DNA from: JBCDCY01 sp039180875
GTDB lineage: Bacteria > Pseudomonadota > Alphaproteobacteria > Rhodobacterales > Rhodobacteraceae
Length of the DNA stretch: 64,000 nucleotides
Assembly: GCA_039180875.1 (NCBI GenBank)
Contig: JBCDCY010000002.1
Location: forward strand, 1 to 64,000
Reading direction: 5' to 3'
A model generated the notes under the pieces. It worked only from the letters and a program-made list of their open reading frames with translations, had not been told where the DNA came from and searched no databases. How positions within the stretch are numbered: position 1 is the stretch's first letter; each line of letters starts with the position of its first letter. The position numbers were made by a program, and so were the translations under genes. Shown one piece after another: positions 41,512-50,414 of the stretch.

Positions 41512-42717
41512 GTGCAGCAGCATGGCAAATTGAACGGAACACCTGCGACTCTTCCGCGCACGCGCGGCAGCCGATCGCGCAATGCCCGCTCCGACCTCTA
41601 CGCCGCCGTCGATCTCGGCACGAACTCCTGCCGGATGCTGGTCGCGGTGCCGGACGGCAGCAAGATCCGGGTGATCGACTCGTTCTCCAAGCCCGTGCGC
41701 CTCGGCCTTGATATCGAGCGCGACGGCCAGTTGTCGGAACCCGCGGTGGCCCGCACTATCCGCGCGCTCCAGGTCTGCGCCTCCAAGCTGCGCCGCCACG
41801 GCGTGCGCCGGGCCCGCCATGTGGCGACGGAGGCCTGCCGGCGGGCGACCAACGGCCCGGCCCTGCTGCGTCGGGTGGAGGCGGAGACCGGGCTGAAGCT
41901 CGAGCTCATCCGGCCGGAGGAGGAGGCTCGGCTCGCCGTCATCTCCTGCGCCCCGCTGATCGAGCCCAGCACCCGCCAGGTCCTGGTGATCGACATCGGC
42001 GGCGGCTCGACCGAGCTTGTCTGGATCGACGTCTCCGCCGCCGCGCCAAAGGATCGGGCCCGCTCGGTGATGACCCTGGTGCCGCGGGCCGCCAAGGCCC
42101 TGAACGGCCACGGCTCGAACGGTCACGCGCCGAATGGACACCCCCCAAACGGACACCCCTCGAACGGCCATGGCCCGAACGGCAACGGCGTGCCCGCGGG
42201 GGCGAAGATCGTCGACTGGATCTCCGTCCCCCTTGGCGTCGCCACGCTGCATCAGCGCTTCTCCGACGTGGAGGACGACCGCGCCCGCTTTGCCCTGATG
42301 TCCTGGTACTTCGAGGAGCATCTGGAGGAGTTCACCCCCTACATCCAGGCCGAGACCGCCAATCTGCTCGACGGTCTGCAGATGATCGGCACCTCCGGCA
42401 CGGTCACCACGATCGGCGCCGCCCATCTGGGCCTGCGCAAGTACGAGCGCGACCGGGTCGACGGCATGTGGATGACGGAGGAGGAGGTGAACCTGGTGAT
42501 CGAGGCGTTCCTCCGCCTCGGCCGCGACGGGCGGGTGCGCTATCCCGGCCTCGGGCCGGAGCGGGCCGATCTCTCGCTCTCCGGCGCGGCGATCCTGCAG
42601 ACACTGCTCAGGGCCTGGCCGAGCCAGAAGCTGCGGGTGGCCGATCGCGGCCTGAGGGAGGGCTTGCTCTACTCCATGATGGGGGCCGACGGCGTGCTCG
42701 GGGCGGAGCGCGCCTGA
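41512..42717 (+). CDS. Ppx/GppA phosphatase family protein
   Basis: 401 residues from GTG 41512. Exopolyphosphatase/guanosine pentaphosphate phosphatase fold of the ASKHA superfamily: DLGTNSCRML (34-43), RHVATEACRRATNG, DIGGGSTELVW (161-171) and MIGTSGTVTTIGAAHL. Lacks the extra C-terminal domains of long Ppx proteins. Between the two halves is an unusual low-complexity insert of Asn-Gly-His units (198-226). Predicted to hydrolyse polyphosphate or pppGpp in the cytoplasm. rlmE starts three bases after its stop, forming an operon with the next two genes. Confidence 0.92.
   Translation: MQQHGKLNGTPATLPRTRGSRSRNARSDLYAAVDLGTNSCRMLVAVPDGSKIRVIDSFSKPVRLGLDIERDGQLSEPAVARTIRALQVCASKLRRHGVRRARHVATEACRRATNGPALLRRVEAETGLKLELIRPEEEARLAVISCAPLIEPSTRQVLVIDIGGGSTELVWIDVSAAAPKDRARSVMTLVPRAAKALNGHGSNGHAPNGHPPNGHPSNGHGPNGNGVPAGAKIVDWISVPLGVATLHQRFSDVEDDRARFALMSWYFEEHLEEFTPYIQAETANLLDGLQMIGTSGTVTTIGAAHLGLRKYERDRVDGMWMTEEEVNLVIEAFLRLGRDGRVRYPGLGPERADLSLSGAAILQTLLRAWPSQKLRVADRGLREGLLYSMMGADGVLGAERA
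42103..42189 (+). repeat. Tandem 15-bp repeat coding for NGH units inside the Ppx/GppA gene
   Basis: Six imperfect 15-base units encode NGH plus two small residues (GS, AP, PP, PS, GP), ending NGN-G. Codon choice varies between units (aacggccac, aacggtcac, aatggacac, aacggacac), so the protein repeat is kept while the DNA drifts. Confidence 0.85.
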
Positions 42718-42720
42718 CGG

Positions 42721-43473
42721 ATGGGCAAAGAGCCGGCGCAGCGCCGCGGCAGTCCGCGCAGTTCCGGCCGCGGGCGGCGCGATCTCAAGGTTCGGGTGAA
42801 GACGGCCAAGGGGCGAAAGCTGTCCTCGACCCGCTGGCTCGAGCGCCAGCTGAACGATCCTTACCTGGCGGAGGCGCGCCGGCTCGGCTTTCGCAGCCGG
42901 GCGGCCTTCAAGCTGGTGGAGATCGACGACCGCGCCGGGCTGCTGCAACCCGGGGCCCGGGTCGTCGATCTCGGTGCGGCGCCGGGCGGCTGGACCCAGG
43001 TGGCGGTCGAACGGGTGAACGCCCAGGGCACCCAACCTGGGCGGCCGAGGGGCCGGGTGATCGGCATTGACCTGCAGCCGTTGGAGCCGATCGCCGGGGC
43101 GGAGCTGCATCAGCTCGACTTCCTGGCGGAGGAGGCCGACGTCCAGGTGAAGGCGTGGCTCGCCGGACCGGCCGACATCGTGCTCTCCGACATGGCCGCC
43201 GCCTCCTCCGGCCATCGCCAGACCGATCACCTGCGCATCATCGCGCTCTGCGAAGCGGCGGCCGAGTTCGCCTTCGACGTGCTGGACGAGGGCGGCAGCT
43301 TCGTCGCCAAGGTGCTGACCGGCGGGGCGGAGGGCGGATTGCTCTCCACCCTGAAGCGGCGCTTTCGCAAGGTCGCCCACGTCAAACCCCCGGCCAGCCG
43401 GGCCGATAGCGCCGAGAAATACGTGGTCGCGACCGGCTTTCGCGCCGCATCGGCCGGTGACCATGACGGTTGA
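42721..43473 (+). CDS. rlmE: 23S rRNA U2552 2'-O-methyltransferase
   Basis: 250 residues. FtsJ/RrmJ fold: basic N-terminus (rRNA binding), RSRAAFKLVEID (catalytic Lys), VVDLGAAPGGWTQVA (SAM site), DIVLSDMAA (catalytic Asp), GGSFVAKVL (Lys) and AEKYVVATGF (Glu), giving the full K-D-K-E tetrad. Methylates the A-loop of the 50S subunit. The N-terminal 35 residues are longer and more basic than in E. coli. Overlaps the next gene by 11-17 bases. Confidence 0.95.
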   Translation: MGKEPAQRRGSPRSSGRGRRDLKVRVKTAKGRKLSSTRWLERQLNDPYLAEARRLGFRSRAAFKLVEIDDRAGLLQPGARVVDLGAAPGGWTQVAVERVNAQGTQPGRPRGRVIGIDLQPLEPIAGAELHQLDFLAEEADVQVKAWLAGPADIVLSDMAAASSGHRQTDHLRIIALCEAAAEFAFDVLDEGGSFVAKVLTGGAEGGLLSTLKRRFRKVAHVKPPASRADSAEKYVVATGFRAASAGDHDG

Positions 43474-44431
43474 GGAGGTGGTGCCGGCTGCGGGATGGCG
43501 CCGCACGCCGCCGGCGCTGTTTCCGATCTGCCTGGGCTCCATGGGCCTCGGCCTTGCGCTACGGCGCGGCGGCGACGCCGGATTGATCCCGGCGTGGGTG
43601 GGGGAGGGCATGCTGCTGCTCGCCGCCCTCGTGGTGCTGACGGCGCTCTCGGCCTATCTCGCCAAGGTGATCGCCCGGCCCCGGGTGGTGTGGGAGGACT
43701 TGGCGCAACCGCCGGCCCGGGCCGCTCTGCCGGCCGGCGTCATGGCCTTCGGCCTGCTGGCGGGCGCGTTGGCGCCCTACGCACCGGGCCTCGGGCGCGG
43801 GATCCTGGTGATCTCGCTCATCCTGCATCTTGGCCTGATCGGGCTGGTGGCGCTGGAGCTTGCCCGGCCGGCGGCGCTCGGCCGGGTGGTCTCGCCGTTT
43901 CTCTTCCTGCCCTTCGTTGGCCTTATCGCCATGCCGATCTCGGCTGTGCCGCTTGGCTGGAGCGGGCTTGCCACGGTGCTGATGCTGCTGACAATGCCGC
44001 CCTTTGCGGTGATCTTCATGGGCTCGCTCATTCGCGCCATCCGGCACCCGACGCCGGCGCCGCTCAGGCCGATCTTGGCCATTCTCCTCGCGCCGGTGGC
44101 CCTGTTCCTCACGGCCACGCTGCTCCTCGGCTGGGCCAACCTGGCGAGCTTCTTCCTCTGCTTCGTGCTGACCGTGGCGGCGGCCTTGCTGGCCCGAGCC
44201 CGCTGGCTGACGGCGGCCGGCTGGACGCCGGCCTGGGGCTCCTTCACCTTCCCGCTCGCGGCCTTTGCCGGCGCGCTCCTCCTGGCATCGGAGCGGTTCG
44301 GGGCGCTCGCGCCGCTTGCTGCGGCGGTGCTGCTGGCCGCCACGATCATCATCCCGACGCTCGCCGTGCGCGCCCTCCTCGCCTGGCGCGACGGCTCGCT
44401 CGCCCGCACGACCGCCGCCGCTGCGGCCTGA
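43463..44431 (+). CDS. TDT-family (TehA/SLAC1-like) membrane protein
   Basis: About 322 residues, start ATG 43463 or GTG 43457. Some ten hydrophobic segments, beginning TPPALFPICLGSMGLGLALRR, the typical first helix of tellurite-resistance/dicarboxylate transporter family proteins, and including FLPFVGLIAMPISAVPLG and WGSFTFPLAAFAGALL. Family members are anion channels or organic-acid/sulfite exporters; the 'tellurium resistance' label is historical. Substrate unknown. Overlaps rlmE, so translationally coupled. Confidence 0.8.
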   Translation: MTVEEVVPAAGWRRTPPALFPICLGSMGLGLALRRGGDAGLIPAWVGEGMLLLAALVVLTALSAYLAKVIARPRVVWEDLAQPPARAALPAGVMAFGLLAGALAPYAPGLGRGILVISLILHLGLIGLVALELARPAALGRVVSPFLFLPFVGLIAMPISAVPLGWSGLATVLMLLTMPPFAVIFMGSLIRAIRHPTPAPLRPILAILLAPVALFLTATLLLGWANLASFFLCFVLTVAAALLARARWLTAAGWTPAWGSFTFPLAAFAGALLLASERFGALAPLAAAVLLAATIIIPTLAVRALLAWRDGSLARTTAAAAA

Positions 44432-44492
44432 GGGCCCTGGCCCCGCCCGGCCGCGCGGTCTAGGAAACCGCCAGCGGACGGGAGGTGTGACG

Positions 44493-45947
44493 ATGAAGAT
44501 TCGCGAGGCGCTGACCTTTGACGACGTGCTGCTGGTCCCGGGCGCCTCGGAAGTCATGCCGGCCGATGTCGACACCACGTCCCGGCTGACCAAGTCCATC
44601 CGCCTCAACATCCCGCTGCTCTCCTCCGCCATGGACACGGTGACGGAGGCCGGCATGGCCATCGCGATGGCCCAGGCCGGCGGCATCGGTGTGCTGCACC
44701 GCAACCTCGACATCGAGGCCCAGGCCGACGCCGTGCGCCGGGTGAAGCGGTTCGAGAGCGGACTGGTCTATAAGCCCATCACGCTGCGCGCGGACCAGAC
44801 CGTGGCCGACGCCCGCGCGCTTCAGGAACGCTACAAGATCACCGGCTTTCCAGTGGTCGGGCCGGACGGCGAGGTGCGCGGGATCCTGACCAACCGCGAC
44901 CTGCGCTTTGCCACCGACGAGGCAACCCCGATCTCGGCGCTGATGACGGCGGAGAACCTCGCCATGCTGCGCGATCCCGCCGATCCGGCCGAGGCGCGGA
45001 GCCTGATGCACGCCCGCCGGATCGAGAAGCTGCTGGTGGTCGACAGCGAGGGCCGGCTAACCGGGCTCCTGACGCTCAAGGACCTGGAGCAGGCCGTGCT
45101 GAACCCCCAGGCCTGCAAGGACGATCTCGGCCGTCTGCGGGTCGCGGCGGCGAGCAGTGTGGGCGATGCCGGCTTCGCGCGGTCGGAGGCACTGATCGAC
45201 GCCGGCGTCGATGCGGTCATCATCGACACGGCCCACGGCCATTCCGCCGCCGTGGCGCGCGCGGTCGAGCGGATCAAGCGCGTCTCCAACACCGTGCAGG
45301 TCGTGGCCGGCAATGTGGCGACGGCCGAGGCGACCCGCGCGCTGATCGACGCCGGCGCCGATGCGGTCAAGGTCGGCATCGGGCCGGGCTCGATCTGCAC
45401 CACCCGGGTGGTGGCGGGGGTGGGCGTGCCGCAGCTCACCGCCATCCTCGACTGCGCCGAGGAGGCCGCGAAGACCGGCGAGCCGGTGATCGCCGACGGC
45501 GGCATCAAGTTCTCGGGCGACTTCGCCAAGGCGATTGCGGCCGGGGCCGACTGCGCTATGGTGGGCTCGATGCTCGCCGGCACGGACGAGGCGCCGGGCG
45601 AGATCATCCTCTACCAGGGGCGCAGCTTCAAAGCCTATCGCGGCATGGGCTCGGTCGGCGCCATGGCCCGGGGCTCGGCCGACCGTTACTTCCAGCGCGA
45701 GGTCTCGACGGAGAAGCTGGTGCCCGAGGGGATCGAAGGTCAGGTGCCCTACAAGGGTCCGGCCTCGGCCGTGCTGCATCAGCTGGTCGGCGGGCTTCGC
45801 GCGGCGATGGGCTACACCGGGCAGCCGACGGTCGAGGCGATGCGCAGCCATGCCCGATTCGTCCGCATCACCGGGGCGGGGCTGCAGGAAAGCCACGTGC
45901 ATGACGTGCAGATCACCCGCGAAAGCCCGAACTATCGGAGCGGGTAG
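44493..45947 (+). CDS. guaB: Inosine-5'-monophosphate dehydrogenase
   Basis: 484 residues from ATG 44493 (GGGAGG upstream). Oxidises IMP to XMP with NAD+, the committed step to GTP. Seen: LTFDDVLLVPGASEV, two CBS domains (about 92-205), DTAHGHS, catalytic loop GIGPGSICTTR with Cys302, then the flap GSADRYFQ and KLVPEGIEGQVPYKG. Full length, no oddities. The gene is followed by a partial copy of the intergenic element. Confidence 0.97.
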   Translation: MKIREALTFDDVLLVPGASEVMPADVDTTSRLTKSIRLNIPLLSSAMDTVTEAGMAIAMAQAGGIGVLHRNLDIEAQADAVRRVKRFESGLVYKPITLRADQTVADARALQERYKITGFPVVGPDGEVRGILTNRDLRFATDEATPISALMTAENLAMLRDPADPAEARSLMHARRIEKLLVVDSEGRLTGLLTLKDLEQAVLNPQACKDDLGRLRVAAASSVGDAGFARSEALIDAGVDAVIIDTAHGHSAAVARAVERIKRVSNTVQVVAGNVATAEATRALIDAGADAVKVGIGPGSICTTRVVAGVGVPQLTAILDCAEEAAKTGEPVIADGGIKFSGDFAKAIAAGADCAMVGSMLAGTDEAPGEIILYQGRSFKAYRGMGSVGAMARGSADRYFQREVSTEKLVPEGIEGQVPYKGPASAVLHQLVGGLRAAMGYTGQPTVEAMRSHARFVRITGAGLQESHVHDVQITRESPNYRSG

Positions 45948-45970
45948 CGGGCGTCGGACCCGAAGAGATG

Positions 45971-46005
45971 GATGCCTCCGGCGGGGATATTTGAGCCACT
46001 GCGAA
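45971..46005. repeat. Intergenic element copy 3, left half only
   Basis: GATGCCTCCGGCGGGGATAT continues into TTGAGCCACTGCGAA, matching the left arm of copy 1 closely; the matching right arm is missing. Follows guaB by 23 bp. The remaining 46006-46089 shows nothing recognisable. Confidence 0.55.
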
Positions 46006-46089
46006 GGGGCTCGGGTCCGGCGCGCTTGGGCCGAGGGTGTGGGAGAGGTGGCCCCGGAGCGGTGGGCTCCGGGGCGCGATCCTTGGGGC

Positions 46090-46662
46090 TCAGGCGGCGG
46101 ACTTCACCGAGGCCGGATTCCAGTCGTAGGCTTTGAAGCGGTCGTCGACGGGGGTCTCGAACAGATGGTTGGTGTAGTTCGACATCACCTTCTGGGCGAG
46201 GATCACCAGCACGTCGAGCACGTGCCGCTCGCCGTAGCCGGCATCATGGAAGGCGGCGCGCTCGGCCTCCGTTACCTGGCCGCGGCCGCGGAGGACGGCC
46301 AGCGTGAAGCTGCGCAGCGCCTCGAGCTTCACGTCAGCCAGCGGGCTGGCGTTGCGCAGCGCCTCGATCACGCCCGCGTCGACTTTCTCGCCGTGGGCGA
46401 TCATCGTGTGGGCCGGGACGCAATAGTGGCATTCATGCTCCACGTTGATCGCCATCCAAACCACCGTGCGCTCGGCCGCCGAGAAGTCGGTCTTCTCGAT
46501 CACCGTGCGGTGCAGCGTCTGATAGGCCTCGAGATGGGCCGGGCTCTCCGCCATCACCGCATGCAGGTTCGGGATCATGCCGAAGGCTTTGATCGAGCCT
46601 TCGAGCAGCGGTTTGGAGCCTTCGGGCGCGGTGTCGAGGGAGTGGAGCGTCGGGATGGACAT
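46090..46662 (-). CDS. AhpD-like carboxymuconolactone decarboxylase family protein
   Basis: 190 residues from ATG 46662 (GGAGAG upstream). All-helical CMD/AhpD-like protein with the redox CxxC in ECHYCVPAH and the following HTMIAHG; FGMIPNLHAVMAESP is typical of the peroxidase-related subgroup. Likely a thiol-dependent peroxide or alkyl hydroperoxide detoxifier. Divergent from the RNA methyltransferase gene by 143 bp. Confidence 0.85.
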   Translation of the reverse strand: MSIPTLHSLDTAPEGSKPLLEGSIKAFGMIPNLHAVMAESPAHLEAYQTLHRTVIEKTDFSAAERTVVWMAINVEHECHYCVPAHTMIAHGEKVDAGVIEALRNASPLADVKLEALRSFTLAVLRGRGQVTEAERAAFHDAGYGERHVLDVLVILAQKVMSNYTNHLFETPVDDRFKAYDWNPASVKSAA

Positions 46663-46805
46663 TGGTCTCTCCGGGAAATTTTTGTGCGCCGCAACATCGG
46701 CGTGGAGCTGATGTCGGAAGGCCGGCAGCGATTTCGAGGGCTGCGGAGTCACGAACGGGTGAGGCGGCTGGAAACGCAACGTTTCGCAACCGGCACCGGT
46801 CGCCG

Positions 46806-47996
46806 ATGACCCCGGGCGCGCGGGTCGCCGCGGCGATCGACTGCCTCGACGAGATCTTTGCCGGCGCCCCGGCGGAGCGGGTGCTGACGCGCTGGGCCCG
46901 GGCCAATCGCTATGCCGGGGCGAAGGACCGGGCGGCGGTGCGCGACCATGTGTTCGACGCGCTCCGCCGGCGCCGCTCCCTGGCCGAGCGGATGGGCGCG
47001 GGAACGGGCCGCGCTGCGATGATCGCCCTAATCGCCGAGGATGGCGCGGAGCCCGCAGCACTTCTCGGCGCGGACCGCTATGCGCCTGCCCCGCTCTCGG
47101 CCGAGGAGCGGGCCCGGCTCGCCGAATCGCCGGCCTTGCCGCCAGAGGTTGCGGCCGACGTGCCCGAGGCCGTGGCGTCGGCGTTGTCGGAAAGCCTCGG
47201 CGCCGGGTGGCTCGAGGTGATGCAGCTCCTCCGGACCCGTGCGACGCTGGATCTGCGGGTGAACACGCTCCGCAGCGACATGGTGACAGCGCTGGAGCTG
47301 TTGCAGGCCGATGGGGTCGAGGTGACGCCTCAAAGCCTGTCGCCGACGGCACTGCGGGTGACCGCCGGGGCGCGCCGGCTGCGGGCGGGGGGCGCCTATC
47401 AGAGCGGCGCGGTGGAGATCATGGATGTCGCCTCCCAAGCCGTCGCCGATGTGGCCCTGGCGCGACCGGGCGAGATCGTTCTGGATTTCTGCGCCGGGGG
47501 CGGTGGCAAGGCCCTGGCGCTGGCCGCGGCGATGGACGGGGAGGGGCGCCTGATCGCCCACGACGCCGATCCAGGCCGGATGCGGGATCTGCCGGCCCGC
47601 GCCGATCGGGCGGGTGCGCGGATCGAGGTGATGACGCCGGACGCGCTCGCCGCCCAGCCGGTCACCGCCGATCTGGTCTTCATCGATGCGCCCTGTTCGG
47701 GCAGCGGGGCCTGGCGGCGCCAGCCCGACAGCAAGTGGCGCCTGACCTTAGGGGACCTCGCGCAATACGCGAACCAGCAGGATCAGATCCTCGACGCCGC
47801 CATTGGCCATCTCGCGCCCCACGGTCGCCTCATCTACGCCACATGTTCGCTCTTTCACTTAGAGAATGAAGAACGTGCGGAGGCTTTCCTCGCCAGGCAG
47901 AGCGCCTTTCGGCAGACCAAAGTGCGGCGGATCTCGCCGCTGGACGGTGGGGACGGGTTTTTCGTGACGGAGTTTCGGCGTGTGAGTGCAACTTAG
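46806..47996 (+). CDS. RsmB-like RNA (cytosine-5) methyltransferase
   Basis: 396 residues from ATG 46806. NOL1/NOP2/Sun family: N-terminal NusB-like helices (AAAIDCLDEIFAGAPAERVL), DLRVNTLRSD, VLDFCAGGGGKALALAAAM (SAM motif), VFIDAPCSGSGAWRRQPD with the base-releasing Cys, and IYATCSLFHLENE with the catalytic Cys. Probably modifies 16S rRNA; the exact base is not certain as the N-terminal domain is short compared with RsmB. Confidence 0.88.
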   Translation: MTPGARVAAAIDCLDEIFAGAPAERVLTRWARANRYAGAKDRAAVRDHVFDALRRRRSLAERMGAGTGRAAMIALIAEDGAEPAALLGADRYAPAPLSAEERARLAESPALPPEVAADVPEAVASALSESLGAGWLEVMQLLRTRATLDLRVNTLRSDMVTALELLQADGVEVTPQSLSPTALRVTAGARRLRAGGAYQSGAVEIMDVASQAVADVALARPGEIVLDFCAGGGGKALALAAAMDGEGRLIAHDADPGRMRDLPARADRAGARIEVMTPDALAAQPVTADLVFIDAPCSGSGAWRRQPDSKWRLTLGDLAQYANQQDQILDAAIGHLAPHGRLIYATCSLFHLENEERAEAFLARQSAFRQTKVRRISPLDGGDGFFVTEFRRVSAT

Positions 47997-48107
47997 GGTT
48001 TACTTTTCGGTATGGAAGGCAAATGGGTAACTGACCAGTTCCCGCAGATTTTGGCGGGCGGTGAGTTTCGGGCTGATCGCGCATTGAGGCGGATCGAAGG
48101 GGAGCCC

Positions 48108-50396
48108 ATGAAACACAACAGCATTAGTGCTTTCCTGATGTGGATTGCCGGCCGCTGTAGCGCCGTGGGCGCGATCGGTCTGGGTGCCGTTTGCCTCGCT
48201 TTCGCGGCCGTGCTGCTGATCGGCAGCGGTGAGGCCGCCGTAGCGCTTGGCGCCGTCACCTTCATGCCGCCGCCGGCCTGGCGCCGGGCGGCGCCCTTCC
48301 TGGGCGAAGAGGCACGCTTTGCCGGCTGCCGCGGCCCGGCGGCGCTGACGGACGCGGACGGCGTCCTGCTCTCGGTCAACCGGGCGATGCGCGCGGCCAG
48401 CGGCGCGATCGCTGAGGCCAGCCTCGCCGACCGGCTCGCCACCTGGATCCGCGATCCGGCGCCGGTGATCTACCAGCTTTGCCGCGCCGCGCGTGCCAAT
48501 CCAGTGGTCAGCTATGCGGGCCCCGACAGTAGTGGCGCCGCTCATCGGGTGGTCGTCGAGAACGCCGGCAACGGCACCCTGCTTTGGCAGGTCGAGGCCG
48601 CCGTCGAGATCAACCGCGAGCTCGCCACCGCCTTCGACGACGCCCCCTTTGGCCATTGTCGCTTGGGGCCGGATGGTGCGATCTCCGCCGTCAACCGGAC
48701 GTTGCAGTCCTGGCTGGGCCTGGTGCCGCGGAACGAGGCCGATCTGTTCACCGGCGACGGTGATGATACGGCCCTCCGTCGACTGGCCGGCGATCCCGTT
48801 CGCCAGGTTCAGGTCATGCGGGCCCAGCGTGAGGATGGGCTGAGCGATCTCTTCCTGATCCCGACCGTCGCGCCCACCCGCGGGGCGACCCTGCCCCAGA
48901 CGTTGATGGACGATCTGCCGGTGGCGATCGTGCAGATCGACGTCGACGGCCGCATCGGGGCGCTCAACCGCGCGTCGGTGCAATTGCTTGGGCCCCTGGT
49001 GCGCACCGGCATGGCGTTTGACGGCGTGCTGGAGGGGATCGGCACCTCGCTACCCGACCGGCTTGAGCGCGCGATGGAGAGTGCCCCGGGTGCCAGAACC
49101 GAGCTTGCGCTCCGACCGGTCGGCGGGCGCGACCAGTTCCTGCAGTGCTCGCTCGTGCGGGTGGAGATCGACGAGGCGCCGGCATTGCTGGCCGTGCTGC
49201 TCGACGCCACCGAGCTGAAGGCGCTCGAGCAGCAGTTCGTGCAGAGCCAGAAGATGCAGGCCGTCGGCCAGCTCGCCGGCGGCGTGGCGCACGACTTCAA
49301 CAACCTGCTCACCGCCATCGCCGGGCATTGCGACCTGCTGCTGATGCGCCATGACGAGGGCGACGGCGACCATGGCGATCTGATGCAGATCCGCCAGAAC
49401 GCCAACCGGGCGACGGCCCTGGTGCGCCAGCTGCTGGCCTTCTCGCGCAAGCAGACCCTGCGGCCCACCATCGTCGATCTGCGCACGGTGCTGGCCGAGC
49501 TCGCCCATCTGCTCGACCGTCTGTTGGGAGAGCGGGTGCGGCTCCGCATCCGCCATGGCAGCGACGTGCCGGCGGTGCTGGTCGACGCGCCTCAGCTTGA
49601 ACAGGTGATCATGAACCTGGTGGTGAACGCCCGCGACGCCATGCGCGACGGCGGCGAGGTGGAGATCCGCACCTCCGCCGTGCGATTGGAGAGCGAGCTC
49701 CGCCGCGACCGCGCCCGGGTGCCGCCGGGGGACTACGCGCTCATCCGCGTCAGCGACACCGGCGTCGGCATCGCGCCCGATCGCCTGAACAAGATCTTCG
49801 AGCCGTTCTTCACCACCAAGCGGGTGGGGGAGGGCACGGGCCTGGGGCTTTCCACCGCCTACGGCATCGTCAAGCAGACCGGCGGCTTCATCTTCGCTGA
49901 TTCGGAGCTCGGCCAAGGCACCACCTTTTCGATCTATCTGCCGAAGCAGGTCGGTGCCGTGGCGCCCGCCCCGGCGAAGCTCACCGGCCCCAGCAACAAG
50001 GCGGACGCCGAGATGCCCGATCTCACCGGCCGCGGCGTGGTCCTGCTGGTCGAGGACGAGGCACCGGTGCGGTCCTTCGCGGCGCGGGCGCTGCGCCTGC
50101 GCGGCTACGAGGTGATGGAGGCCGAGGACGCCGAGCAGGCGCTGGAACTGCTGGCCGAGCCGGAGACCCGGATCGACATGCTGCTGACCGACGTGGTGAT
50201 GCCCGGCCTCGACGGGCCGAGCCTGGTGCGCCAGGCCCGGGCCGACCGGCCGGACCTGCGGGTGCTCTTCGTCTCGGGCTATGCCGAGGATGTGATCCAG
50301 AACAACCCGATCGACATCCCCAATGCCTCGTTCCTGGCCAAGCCGTTCTCGCTCAGCGATCTCAGCCGCCGGGTGAAGGAGATGCTGGACGAATAG
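48108..50396 (+). CDS. cckA: Hybrid sensor histidine kinase CckA
   Basis: 762 residues from ATG 48108 (AAGGGGAG upstream). Two N-terminal membrane helices (about 15-55), PAS-like regions (to ~370), HisKA with His395 in QLAGGVAHDFNNLLTAIAGH, HATPase with NLVVNARDAM, DTGVGIAPD and GEGTGLGLSTAYGIV, and a receiver domain with Asp695 (LLTDVVMPGLDG). This matches CckA, which feeds the ChpT-CtrA phosphorelay controlling cell cycle, motility and gene-transfer functions in alphaproteobacteria. Confidence 0.93.
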   Translation: MKHNSISAFLMWIAGRCSAVGAIGLGAVCLAFAAVLLIGSGEAAVALGAVTFMPPPAWRRAAPFLGEEARFAGCRGPAALTDADGVLLSVNRAMRAASGAIAEASLADRLATWIRDPAPVIYQLCRAARANPVVSYAGPDSSGAAHRVVVENAGNGTLLWQVEAAVEINRELATAFDDAPFGHCRLGPDGAISAVNRTLQSWLGLVPRNEADLFTGDGDDTALRRLAGDPVRQVQVMRAQREDGLSDLFLIPTVAPTRGATLPQTLMDDLPVAIVQIDVDGRIGALNRASVQLLGPLVRTGMAFDGVLEGIGTSLPDRLERAMESAPGARTELALRPVGGRDQFLQCSLVRVEIDEAPALLAVLLDATELKALEQQFVQSQKMQAVGQLAGGVAHDFNNLLTAIAGHCDLLLMRHDEGDGDHGDLMQIRQNANRATALVRQLLAFSRKQTLRPTIVDLRTVLAELAHLLDRLLGERVRLRIRHGSDVPAVLVDAPQLEQVIMNLVVNARDAMRDGGEVEIRTSAVRLESELRRDRARVPPGDYALIRVSDTGVGIAPDRLNKIFEPFFTTKRVGEGTGLGLSTAYGIVKQTGGFIFADSELGQGTTFSIYLPKQVGAVAPAPAKLTGPSNKADAEMPDLTGRGVVLLVEDEAPVRSFAARALRLRGYEVMEAEDAEQALELLAEPETRIDMLLTDVVMPGLDGPSLVRQARADRPDLRVLFVSGYAEDVIQNNPIDIPNASFLAKPFSLSDLSRRVKEMLDE

Positions 50397-50414
50397 GCCG
50401 GGCTCGCGGCGCGG

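Noticed and set aside
42103..42189. Tandem repeats considered as a CRISPR array or VNTR outside genes
   Set aside because: The units are 15 bp, have no spacers and stay in frame as NGH codons within the Ppx/GppA gene.
43463..44431. Tellurite resistance determinant
   Set aside because: The label comes from the family name only; TDT proteins carry many anions and no other ter genes are nearby.
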